A program made the position numbers and the translations under genes. Positions 55,178 to 63,189 of a stretch of 64,000 nucleotides of DNA are shown here, piece by piece; the stretch's first letter is position 1, and the number at the start of each line of letters is the position of its first letter. The stretch is from an uncultured Lachnospiraceae bacterium (lineage in GTDB: Bacteria > Bacillota > Clostridia > Lachnospirales > Lachnospiraceae). The notes below the pieces were generated by a model. That model did no database searches, had not been told where the DNA came from, and saw only the letters and a program-made list of their open reading frames with translations. The stretch covers positions 30,083 to 94,082 of the forward strand of contig CAQGLR010000012.1 of assembly GCA_948794795.1 (NCBI GenBank), written 5' to 3'.

Positions 55178-55195
55178 CTTAAAATAATTTCGTTC

Positions 55196-55224
55196 TTGAC
55201 AAATTAATTCATACAATATAAACT
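55196..55224 (+). promoter_or_regulatory. tRNA-Thr promoter
   Basis: TTGACA (55196-55201), 17-bp spacer, TAAACT (55219-55224), 22 bases ahead of the tRNA. Confidence 0.55.
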
Positions 55225-55246
55225 ATGATATGTTAGTTATATTTCT

Positions 55247-55318
55247 GCTTCCATGGCTCAGCTGGTAGAGCGGCGTATTCGTAATACGTAGGTCAGGGGT
55301 TCAAATCCCCTTGGGAGC
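55247..55318 (+). tRNA. tRNA-Thr (anticodon CGT)
   Basis: Full cloverleaf of 72 nt: acceptor GCTTCCA/TGGGAGC, D arm GCTC-AGCTGGTA-GAGC, anticodon loop TTCGTAA giving CGT (reads ACG), T arm AGGGG-TTCAAAT-CCCCT. CCA is not encoded. Isolated single tRNA gene. Confidence 0.96.
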
Positions 55319-55391
55319 TTTTATTATTATACTACATTAAAACATAAAATTAAAGTTGTGTTTCTTTAAGCTCACATCTGTTTTATAAAAT

Positions 55392-57947
55392 TTAATTTTT
55401 CTGTTTTCCAGTACACCAGCTTTCTGCAATATAAGCTGCCGTCTTTGTTAATACCTGCCATTCAAGATTATTGATTCCTCCATTAGCCATATCTATAAAA
55501 TCTGTATACATATAAAAATATATTTTATTACATTTCCAGGAAAGTAAAGTTGTTGTTATATGTTTTCTTTTATAAAGCTTATAAAACTGTACTTTGATAA
55601 GTTTTTCTTTACTTTCTGTGAAGAAAGACCAATATTCATTTTCATAGGGAACAGAACCAGACCACTTTTCAATATCCTTATTTGGCTTTTTCCCAAACTC
55701 CAGTTTAACTTCCGTTGTTGTAATACAATCATAATATGTTACAATTCCACTGTTTTTACCAGCGGAAGCCACAGGATTTTGTATCCAGTTTTCATTTTCT
55801 GGAAGTTTTATTGTAACATCCATATCCTCAAAATAAAATTCTCTATTTTGTTTATTTGCATGTTTTAGCCATTTTTCCCCAACATTATATTGTATAACCA
55901 TATTTTTTGAAAGATGCACCAGGAAAGTATTATCGTATTCATCAATAAATGTAACATAATCTGTTCCCTCATATTTAGCATATCCATTATATATTTTAAT
56001 ATTGCTTTTATTAACTTCTCTGCCAAGAAATGCCTGTTCAAATTCTGCCACTAGCTCTTTTGCCTGGTTTTTATTTATCCTCTCATCTGGTATGTCATAT
56101 GTAAAACCATAATCTTTGCTTACATATTGTATTAATTTATCTCCTGAAAAATAAAAATCAAAACGCAAGGTAATATCATTATAACTTTCTCCGTTTCCCA
56201 ATAAATAAGTATTATCCATCAGTCTCCAGAAGCCTTTTTTATGCAATTCATTTACAACATAATCTGGCATAGTATCTTCCATAGCTTCCATCAAACCACA
56301 CATAGGCTGTACATCTGCTCTTGTATCATTAACTGGTATTATACGTACAATATTGGCATACTGCTTTTTTACACCTTCCTCTGTTAAACCTTGGTATATT
56401 ATCTCCCCATTTTTACATTTAAAAGCAGGAGAATATTCACCTGGAAGTGTATAAATATTTTTTCCATCTTCTGTAGAAAGAGCATATCTTATAATACTTC
56501 CATCATCATCTACTGTAAAAACCTGGTAATTCATAAAATTTCCAAGCATTGGCATTGCTGTCTGTCCCTGTCCTAGTACAAAGTCATCTTTATTGCCATC
56601 CCCGTCATAATCCTTAACAGACAGGCTGAATCCTTCTTTTGGATAATAAATATCCTGGTTTCCAAATTCCAGCATATACTCTGCATATTTTACATTTTCT
56701 TTATAAGTCCTTATTACAAATTCCCCACTATAATACCCATCAACTGCAGAGGTGTTACTATCTGATGTATGTACAATCTGTACATTATATCCATTAATAG
56801 TTTTATTTGCAACTATATTCCCATATTCCTTGTTATCCTCTCTTTCCAATTTTCCACTATCTTTATTTTCTTCTGTTTTTTTTACATTATTTTTTATATC
56901 TTCTTTATCATAAGCATTTGTCAGGCATACTGCCCCTGATGCCATAATCAATATTACCGCAAATATACCAATCCATTTCCCATGTTTTTTAAAATTTAAC
57001 ACGTTTACCACCCTCTTTTTTGTATCTGTTTCACCAAAAGATAAAAGCCCTGCTGTCTTTCCTCTTTTATTTGTGGCAAATCCTAATAACGACATGCTGT
57101 AATCTTTACATATGCCTGCACCCATATCCTGTAATACATACTCATCACAACTCATTTCCATATCTCTCACCATTAAAAAATAAGATACCCACACCAAAGG
57201 ATTGAACCAGTAAATACAAACAAGTAAAAATGCAGCAGGTTTAATAATATAATCCTTGCGTTTTATATGATATTTCTCATGTTTTAATATATACTCCTGC
57301 TCCTCTTTCCTTAACTGGAAAGGAATATATATTCTTGGATGCCAAATCCCAATAACAAATGGTGAAGGAATATTTTCACATTCGTAAATATTATCTTTAA
57401 GCCGTACTGCCTTTTCAAGATGCCTTTTCATAACAAACAGCATATAAAAGTTCTTTAATACAATAAACACAATACCTGCAAGCCATATAAATGTACTATA
57501 TTTAATAACAGGATTTATCTGTTTTTTGCTTTCTGCTGCCTGTATATTATTTTCTGGTACAGATATATTTCCAGCAATCTCCTTGCCTGGCTGTATATTT
57601 GTATTCTCTTTTCCAGCTTGTTTTACTGGAATGCCAGTATTATCTTCTGGCACTTTACTATCTTTATTATTACCAGAAAACTGCCTGCCAGGCTGTCCAT
57701 AATAAGATATTACATTTGTTTTATTAATTCCTCTTCCAATAAAATCTGTATCTATTATATTAAATAAACTAATCCGGGAAGAAACAGCAACTGGACAGAT
57801 TAAACGTATTCCAACAACAAGCCATATAATATACCTGTATTTTTTAGGCAGCCTGCACATAATACCACGTACAAATAAAACAATAATAATAACTGGACAT
57901 GCTGTAACTGCCATATTTAAAACTAATATAAATAAATTATACAACAT
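55392..57947 (-). CDS. BlaR1-like M56 membrane metallopeptidase sensor
   Basis: 851 aa. N-terminal helices, cytoplasmic peptidase motif ILKHEKYHIKRKDY (HExxH) near residue 235, a helix near 328-348, then a large exported domain. That domain holds an EF-hand-like DYDGDGNKDDFVLGQG and a C-terminal region like putative lipoprotein sensors; no penicillin-binding motifs. ATG at 57947 has AAGGAG at 9-nt spacing; an earlier ATG overlaps the site. It was once immediately downstream of the BlaI gene at 58291; a 309-bp element now separates them. Confidence 0.88.
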   Translation of the reverse strand: MLYNLFILVLNMAVTACPVIIIVLFVRGIMCRLPKKYRYIIWLVVGIRLICPVAVSSRISLFNIIDTDFIGRGINKTNVISYYGQPGRQFSGNNKDSKVPEDNTGIPVKQAGKENTNIQPGKEIAGNISVPENNIQAAESKKQINPVIKYSTFIWLAGIVFIVLKNFYMLFVMKRHLEKAVRLKDNIYECENIPSPFVIGIWHPRIYIPFQLRKEEQEYILKHEKYHIKRKDYIIKPAAFLLVCIYWFNPLVWVSYFLMVRDMEMSCDEYVLQDMGAGICKDYSMSLLGFATNKRGKTAGLLSFGETDTKKRVVNVLNFKKHGKWIGIFAVILIMASGAVCLTNAYDKEDIKNNVKKTEENKDSGKLEREDNKEYGNIVANKTINGYNVQIVHTSDSNTSAVDGYYSGEFVIRTYKENVKYAEYMLEFGNQDIYYPKEGFSLSVKDYDGDGNKDDFVLGQGQTAMPMLGNFMNYQVFTVDDDGSIIRYALSTEDGKNIYTLPGEYSPAFKCKNGEIIYQGLTEEGVKKQYANIVRIIPVNDTRADVQPMCGLMEAMEDTMPDYVVNELHKKGFWRLMDNTYLLGNGESYNDITLRFDFYFSGDKLIQYVSKDYGFTYDIPDERINKNQAKELVAEFEQAFLGREVNKSNIKIYNGYAKYEGTDYVTFIDEYDNTFLVHLSKNMVIQYNVGEKWLKHANKQNREFYFEDMDVTIKLPENENWIQNPVASAGKNSGIVTYYDCITTTEVKLEFGKKPNKDIEKWSGSVPYENEYWSFFTESKEKLIKVQFYKLYKRKHITTTLLSWKCNKIYFYMYTDFIDMANGGINNLEWQVLTKTAAYIAESWCTGKQKN

Positions 57948-57971
57948 CTTCCACATCTCCTTCCTTCTGCA

Positions 57972-58280
57972 CAATATCATTTAGTTAAATAAAGTCTAAT
58001 AAATAAAGGACTTATTGATGTTTGAAAATTAAAATTACACAAAGATTATATTACTCTGGCAAGTTCCAAATGTTTTACCATAAAGCAGCTGTTTGGGGGC
58101 GCTGGTGCTTAAGCCTTGTTTTTTAAGGCTTTATGCACCACTGCGCATCCCATCCAAGCGAAAGCGGCTGCTGTTGGTAAACATTTGGAACTGCCAGAGA
58201 TACACAACTTATGAATATTTAATTTTCAAACATCCAGAACTTTGCCATTTATAGGATGGCTGCTTAACTAAATGGCATTG
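57972..58280. mobile_element. 309-bp hairpin mobile element carrying repeat R3
   Basis: Terminal inverted repeats CAATATCATTTAGTTAA (57972-57988) and TTAACTAAATGGCATTG (58264-58280), 17 bp with two mismatches. They are flanked by an exact 10-bp direct repeat TCCTTCTGCA (57962-57971 and 58281-58290). Removing the element and one repeat rebuilds a compact operon in which the BlaI stop is followed at once by the M56 ribosome site. Inside are small hairpins on each side and an inner R core bounded by GATGTTTGAAAATTAAA (58017-58033) and its complement (58218-58234). No ORF. Confidence 0.85.
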
Positions 58281-58290
58281 TCCTTCTGCA

Positions 58291-58653
58291 CTATTCCCCA
58301 ATATGATTGTCAATAAGTTTCTTAATCTTCTCTGCTTCCTTTGCTGGAATTTTCTTTCCACCAAGAAAAGCCGCAAGAAACTGTGGAAGAGACCCGCCAA
58401 ATGTCCTTTCAACAAAATAAGCCGACTCATCTCTTTGTACACATTCTTTTTCAATTAAAACAGAAACTATAGCATTTTCATTTTTAATATATCCCTTTTC
58501 AGACAATTTTTTAATAGTAGTATATGTAGTAGATTTCTTCCATCCCAGAACTTCGTTACATAATTTCACCAGTGTACCAGAATTAACTGGTGCATGTTCC
58601 CATACAACCATCATAAAACGGTAATCACTATCACATAATTTTAAATATTCCAT
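58291..58653 (-). CDS. BlaI/MecI-family repressor
   Basis: 120 aa winged-helix repressor: YLKLCDSDYRFMMVVWEHAP, LVKLCNEVLGWKKSTTYTTI and KKLSEKGYIKNENA, then the C-terminal dimerisation helices. Likely controls itself and the M56 gene downstream, now separated by a mobile element. Its operators (58679-58725) differ from those of the first BlaI system, so the two circuits should not cross-talk. Confidence 0.93.
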   Translation of the reverse strand: MEYLKLCDSDYRFMMVVWEHAPVNSGTLVKLCNEVLGWKKSTTYTTIKKLSEKGYIKNENAIVSVLIEKECVQRDESAYFVERTFGGSLPQFLAAFLGGKKIPAKEAEKIKKLIDNHIGE

Positions 58654-58678
58654 AAAAATCCCCCTTCCAGAATAAAAA

Positions 58679-58737
58679 GTCTGTTGTTATAGACCATAAT
58701 TTAAATTAAGTCTATAACAACAGACCATATTTGTCAA
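58679..58737 (-). promoter_or_regulatory. BlaI promoter with two operators
   Basis: GTCTGTTGTTATAGAC (58679-58694) and its exact inverse GTCTATAACAACAGAC (58710-58725). Minus-strand promoter TTGACA (58737-58732), 17-bp spacer, TAGACT (58714-58709): the upstream operator covers the -10 box and the other lies downstream, as expected for repression. Confidence 0.75.
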
Positions 58738-58771
58738 TTATTTTTTCAGTTATAATTGCTACAAACTATAA

Positions 58772-59299
58772 TTACTCTTTCCTTGCAACAAAAATATAAT
58801 GCGGCATATCAATTTCCTTGTAATATTTTATAAATGTACCACATTTAACCATTCCGTTACGTTTTGCAACATTCTGTGAAGCAATATTATTATCTCTTAT
58901 AATTGAATAAACCTCATCCACCCCAAGAACATTAAAAGCATATTTATTACATGCTTTTGCTGCTTCTGTAGCATAACCTTTATGCCAATACTTTTTCTGG
59001 AACAAATATCCAGTTTCAACAACTCTCTTTCCTGGAATGTCCTGCATTGTAAGCCCGCACTGTCCAATCATATTGCCATTCTCTTTTAAAATAACAGCAT
59101 TAAGCCCAAAGCCATCCTCTTTATAACGCATTATTTGCTTGTCAAGCCAGTCCTGCGTTTCCTTATTAGTAAATGCACCCTCATAAGCATACATAACATC
59201 CTTATCTTGTAATATTTTGCATAAACTATCAAAATCCTGTTGTCCCATTTCCCTTAATACAAGCCTCTCCGTTTCTATAAAAATTCTTTCATTATGCAT
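58772..59299 (-). CDS. GNAT acetyltransferase (RimJ/RimL type)
   Basis: 175 aa. Opens IFIETERLVLREMGQQDFDSL, with the acetyl-CoA loop region ETGYLFQKKYWHKGYATEAA and the C-terminal NVAKRNGMVKCGTF, all typical of RimJ/RimL-like N-acetyltransferases. Substrate unknown. ATG at 59299 follows GGGGGAG with 9-nt spacing. Not obviously part of the sigma/DUF262 operon, which ends 78 bases upstream. Confidence 0.9.
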   Translation of the reverse strand: MHNERIFIETERLVLREMGQQDFDSLCKILQDKDVMYAYEGAFTNKETQDWLDKQIMRYKEDGFGLNAVILKENGNMIGQCGLTMQDIPGKRVVETGYLFQKKYWHKGYATEAAKACNKYAFNVLGVDEVYSIIRDNNIASQNVAKRNGMVKCGTFIKYYKEIDMPHYIFVARKE

Positions 59300-59376
59300 A
59301 AAATCTTTCTCCCCCTTGCTGTCCAAAAAACCATTGCCACTTATACATCATATATAATTTATAAAGTATTTAATTT

Positions 59377-60441
59377 TCAAACATCCAGATATTCACGCAT
59401 AAGCTTTTCTAAAATATCCAGTTTATCACTAATTACAGATTTGCACTTTGTAGAACGGTCTTTATCTGTTTCCTTAAACACCTTTCCATTTACTTCCTTA
59501 TTGTCCAGCCCATTTTTAAAAGCGGTTAAAAAATCTGCAAATTTCCTATCATCCAGTTCCAGATAAGTAAATTTATTAAATAACGTAAACCAGATAAAAG
59601 AATCCTTAGCTGTAAAAATATTTTTCAAACTTCCAGTAATAATATTTTCCAGACGGTGCAGGTTATTCCCAAGTATTTGGAATTCCTTTACAGAACCTTG
59701 TTTATTAAGGTATCTCCCAAGCTGTTTAGGCTGGCTCTTCCATTTATCAAAATGGAACATGCACATAACAGATTCCATAATTACTCTTTCTAGTGTACCA
59801 TTACTCTTCTCTTTTTCCGTATAAACCCCACAGTCCCTAAAAAAACGGCAGTCCATAATACTTCTTACATCTCTTGCAAAATTATCTAAATATGTAAATG
59901 CTTTCTGGGCGGGTTTCATTGAAGCATGGTTATTATATCTTCTGACAAGCTTAGAAATCTGCTTAATATTACATTCTTCATGTATTACCGTTTCAACCTG
60001 GTATTCATTAAATTTCTTTTTTAACTCTTCTGGCAGGTCACTATATGTTTTATTCTTAATATCAAATATTGCATTATCCCATATAATATTGCCATTATTA
60101 TCTGTTTTTATATTACCATTACTATCCCTGGCTTTTGTATGGTAAACAATAACAGAATCCTCAATAGAAGAAGTAATTTTATAATTCCCATACCTGTACA
60201 TTTGTAAAGATACACTTCTCTGCAGCCCGTCAATTACCCATATCTGTGAATTTAATTCCTCTCCCAGTATAATAGGAGGAATATAATCATCCGTTAAAAC
60301 GGTTACTATAAGTTCATTTACCATACTATTGTCCCATGCACCAGGCAGACGTTGTACATCCTGGTCTGAGCGGATATCACAGTCTTTTATTTTATTTAAA
60401 TACATATCCATTGTATATGTCTGTTTTCTTGGTTTTGCCAT
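59377..60441 (-). CDS. DUF262-like (ParB/GmrS-type) protein
   Basis: 354 aa. Contains RLPGAWDNSMVNELIVTVLT, PPIILGEE and WVIDGLQRSVSLQMY: the DGxQR motif of DUF262/ParB-like NTP-using nuclease domains. It lacks the long C-terminal HNH part of GmrSD. GAGGAGG precedes the ATG. It follows the sigma-factor gene by 18 bases, so the two are co-transcribed from the SOS-box promoter. The role (DNA cleavage, regulation of the sigma factor, or phage-related) is unknown. Confidence 0.75.
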   Translation of the reverse strand: MAKPRKQTYTMDMYLNKIKDCDIRSDQDVQRLPGAWDNSMVNELIVTVLTDDYIPPIILGEELNSQIWVIDGLQRSVSLQMYRYGNYKITSSIEDSVIVYHTKARDSNGNIKTDNNGNIIWDNAIFDIKNKTYSDLPEELKKKFNEYQVETVIHEECNIKQISKLVRRYNNHASMKPAQKAFTYLDNFARDVRSIMDCRFFRDCGVYTEKEKSNGTLERVIMESVMCMFHFDKWKSQPKQLGRYLNKQGSVKEFQILGNNLHRLENIITGSLKNIFTAKDSFIWFTLFNKFTYLELDDRKFADFLTAFKNGLDNKEVNGKVFKETDKDRSTKCKSVISDKLDILEKLMREYLDV

Positions 60442-60459
60442 AACTATCCTCCTCTGGTC

Positions 60460-61017
60460 TTAAAATAATATAGAAATATTCCTGTATGAATGTAATGCCA
60501 GTTTTCCATCAGAATACTCTTTTCCAGAAATATGCAGTTTCTCCTGGATTTCATGTGGTTTATACCCTTCTGCTGACAGTTCCAGTATACTTCTCTGTGT
60601 TTCTGAAAGCCTGTTTAAATATAATAAAATTTTATTGCCATATTCTCCCTCTGAAAGCCCAATAACTATATCTTCAATATTATAGTTATCTGCAATAATA
60701 TCACCAATTCCAATATTTCCATTAATGCCAGTAAGTGCATCAATAGAAACAGACAACCTGTCCGCCACGCGTTTATAAGAATTCCTTTTAGATATTTCTG
60801 ACTTTATCTTATTACATAAACAGGTGTAAAGAAATACTTCAAATGGCCTTGTGTTATCATAACTTCTAATAACATTTGTAAACACTTCATTGGCAAGTGA
60901 ATAAAAATCATCCTTGTCCATATCATACAAGCCGCCATAATTTAATAATATCTTGTCTACTATTTTACGAAGTTTTTTTGCATTATCTGCATAATAAATA
61001 TTAATTATCTGTTCCAT
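60460..61017 (-). CDS. Sigma-70-family (ECF-like) sigma factor
   Basis: 185 aa. Region 2-like stretch DMDKDDFYSLANEVFTNVI, SYDNTRPFEVFLYTCLCNKI then KSEISKRN; region 4-like C-terminus LNRLSETQRSILELSAEGYK with PHEIQEKLHISGKEYSDGKL. No region 1 or anti-sigma gene. GGAGGGAG is 12 nt from the ATG. Transcribed leftward from the region containing two LexA-type boxes, divergent from the polymerase operon. Its target promoters cannot be named. Confidence 0.85.
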   Translation of the reverse strand: MEQIINIYYADNAKKLRKIVDKILLNYGGLYDMDKDDFYSLANEVFTNVIRSYDNTRPFEVFLYTCLCNKIKSEISKRNSYKRVADRLSVSIDALTGINGNIGIGDIIADNYNIEDIVIGLSEGEYGNKILLYLNRLSETQRSILELSAEGYKPHEIQEKLHISGKEYSDGKLALHSYRNISILF

Positions 61018-61050
61018 ACTTTAACAAATCTCCCTCCATTTGTTTATATT

Positions 61051-61101
61051 ATATTATCACGAACATTAGTTTGTGTCAAGCTTTTTGCAAACTAATGTTC
61101 G
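61051..61101. promoter_or_regulatory. Divergent promoter with two LexA-type SOS boxes
   Basis: CGAACATTAGTTTG (61060-61073) and CAAACTAATGTTCG (61088-61101) are exact inverse copies, each fitting the Firmicute LexA/DinR box CGAAC-N4-GTTCG with one change. Leftward promoter TTGACA (61079-61074), 17-bp spacer, TAATAT (61056-61051) encloses the first box. The second box would cover rightward promoter elements (TTGTGT 61071, TAATGT 61093). Both operons should be induced by DNA damage. Confidence 0.8.
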
Positions 61102-61229
61102 CAGATTTTCAGGACAAAATTTTTATTGTTAAAAATATATCCAAAACCAGAAATAAAGAAATTAAAACTAGAAATATATATTGTATTACAAAAATATGGC
61201 ATGACCCAGAAAAAGGAGGATTATTACAT

Positions 61230-61754
61230 ATGGAACAAAATTTGTACAACCAAAAATATTACAATACAAATTATCCAGGTTTTGGAAGTGAAACTAAATA
61301 CAAGAATATGTCTATAGAAGAATTAAGGCAGATAAAAGTAATTTCTAATACAGATGGCAGGCCGCCAAAAGGTCTTACTAATGATAAATGGCAGGCAGAA
61401 TTTAATATAAGAAAATTATTTATACATCCTTATGGCAGTGAAACCACAAAACTTGGTGGAAAATACTCCAGGGAAGCAGGTACATGGAACACCGGGCCAG
61501 GCAAACCATATGTTGGATGTACCAACTGGCAGTCATATTGTTCTTTTATAAATGATATTTTAAAAAATATCAGAAATGGGCAAATTGATTATTGTTATTA
61601 TATTTACCAGATTATGCACCTAGCAAAATTCCATAAAGAAACATTAAAAACAAGATATTGTGATGGATACTGGGAAGTCTGGCTGGAAAGCCCAAGCCAG
61701 CCAACACCAGCCAGACCTGGTACAATAATGTTTAACGGAGGTACAAAATGTTAG
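61230..61754 (+). CDS. Unknown protein upstream of the RNA polymerase gene
   Basis: 174 aa, family not recognised. Soluble, rich in Tyr, Asn and Trp; segments NDKWQAEFNIRKLFIHPYGS, GTWNTGPGKPYVGCTNWQSY and ILKNIRNGQIDYCYYIYQIM look like a compact globular domain. ATG at 61230 has AAAGGAGG at 10-nt spacing; the longer frame from 61071 would start inside the SOS promoter. Its stop overlaps the start of the polymerase gene by 7 bases, implying coupled translation and perhaps a partner protein. Confidence 0.75.
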   Translation: MEQNLYNQKYYNTNYPGFGSETKYKNMSIEELRQIKVISNTDGRPPKGLTNDKWQAEFNIRKLFIHPYGSETTKLGGKYSREAGTWNTGPGKPYVGCTNWQSYCSFINDILKNIRNGQIDYCYYIYQIMHLAKFHKETLKTRYCDGYWEVWLESPSQPTPARPGTIMFNGGTKC

Positions 61755-62830
61755 ATAAACAATATAATTTATACTCTGCAGATACATCAGACTTCTACAG
61801 TAACCATGAAAGATACTGGCATAATACCAACTACAGATACCGCATGGAACAGGTTTATGTTAAAAAACAACTTACAGAAACCAGCCATAAATTAAAAAAA
61901 CTTGGATATACAGACAGTTATATTAAAGAGTTAAAAAATATAACTAATCCAGATAATATTTCTGATAAAAATATTTTAGAATATATACACTGGACAGGCT
62001 TATATAAACATAAACAAGAAAAAATAAAAGAGTCAAAAGAAAAGTTAATTTCACTTTTATCAAACAAAGTGGCACAGAATAAACTTTCAAATGGCAAAGA
62101 CCATATACGGGTTATCAAAAAAGAAAGACTTAAAGATAATAATGTAATCTCCGCTTTTGATTCTTCTCTTAGCAGGATTATTGGCATAAAACAAGATGAA
62201 TTAACAAATTCCCTTATAGTTGTACAAGTATATTATTTTGATATATTTAAAGATATTGCCTTCTATGGATTTATTTATAATGGGGCAAAATACAGATATT
62301 TTACCTCGTCCGCTGGGCAAATACGTAATAAAAAAGCCGTTTTTATTAAAGAAGATATATGGAACCATATTGAAAAAACCATTATGTGCGGGCTTACAAT
62401 AGATAAAATTAATTCAAAAGGTGGAAATAACGCTAATAAACATCTTGCTTATATGGCATTAACCAGTTCAGCAACGGATGAATGGAAAGAATTTAATATT
62501 GATAAATCTATTGTAATTGAAGATTTTGAAACACAGGTATATGGTACATTTGACTTTGTAGATGAAACAGATTATTCAGTTACACGCAGGACAGATTATG
62601 TGCCAGTCCCACATACTGATGGCGCTGGAATGATACTTCCCTCAGTTTCTTCCAAAAATTTTATGTTCCGTGCACCATGGATTAAAGGACTGCTAGGTGT
62701 ATTTGATTTCAGGGAATTTATAAAAGAAAAGGGATTTTCTCCTGTTATTACTGATATATATGGCAAAGAACATAATATAATTAATGAAGATATACAGATT
62801 ATATTTACCAGAAGCCAGTTTAAAATGCAT
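61748..62830 (+). CDS. YonO/QDE-1-like RNA polymerase, exon 1
   Basis: First 361 residues of a predicted single-subunit polymerase of the two-barrel (RdRP/YonO) class. Near residue 290 HTDGAGMILPSVSSKN is followed by FRAPWIKGLLGVFDF, matching the conserved DGxGxI(S/L)P and KG(x)LxVxD region of eukaryotic RdRPs, then IIFTRSQFKMH at the exon end. GGAGG with 6-nt spacing precedes the ATG. In the genomic frame the next codon, at 62831, is TAA: the first three bases of the intron. Residues 1-250 are not recognised. Joined to 63190-63951 the product is 614 aa. Confidence 0.8.
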
Positions 62831-63189
62831 TAAATATTAGTGCCTTTATGCAGTAATGCATATAGCAAACGTGGTGAACCTGGAAATCCAGGGTGTGCAT
62901 TACACGTCTAGTAACCGTAGGAAATAACGGCTAAGTAATGTGCTAACAGGGAAAAGCTAAGTGGTATTAAAAAAGCATACCATATGCCAACCCCGTGCCA
63001 AGCCTTTATATAAGGAAGGTGTAACGGCTATCTTTTAAAAGAGTACATAGCAGGTGCAACTCCTCTATGGAAGCGCCACGCACCCTTTTATATATTTATA
63101 CAAAAGGGTGGTGATATAGCCTACTCCCGGGGACAGGCTGTAATTTATACAGCCTCCTTATAAATACTGGGAAACCAGGGGTATAAAGG
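62831..63189 (+). ncRNA. Group I self-splicing intron (359 nt)
   Basis: Core motifs of a group I ribozyme: GTGCCAAGCC (P4-P6 side), GGAAGGTGTAACGGCTAT (J6/7-P7) and GATATAGCC (P7 3-prime). P7 pairs GGCTAT (63026-63031) with ATAGCC (63116-63121). P8 is a hairpin with arms ACCCTTTT and AAAAGGGT. P9-like hairpins are GGCTGTA/TACAGCC and CTGG-GAAA-CCAG. P1 pairs exon AAAUGCAU with guide GUGCCUUU, with the U-G wobble at the splice site. Ends at G63189. No homing endonuclease ORF. Splicing joins KMH to KYYDSWEEY in frame. Confidence 0.85.

Noticed and set aside
55236..55330. tRNA gene as an integration site
   Set aside because: No integrase gene and no duplicated tRNA 3-prime end are visible in the window.
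62834..63189. Intergenic gap between two ORFs, possibly containing a riboswitch
   Set aside because: The core motifs and the exact frame restoration fit a group I intron much better, and the flanking ORFs are halves of one protein.
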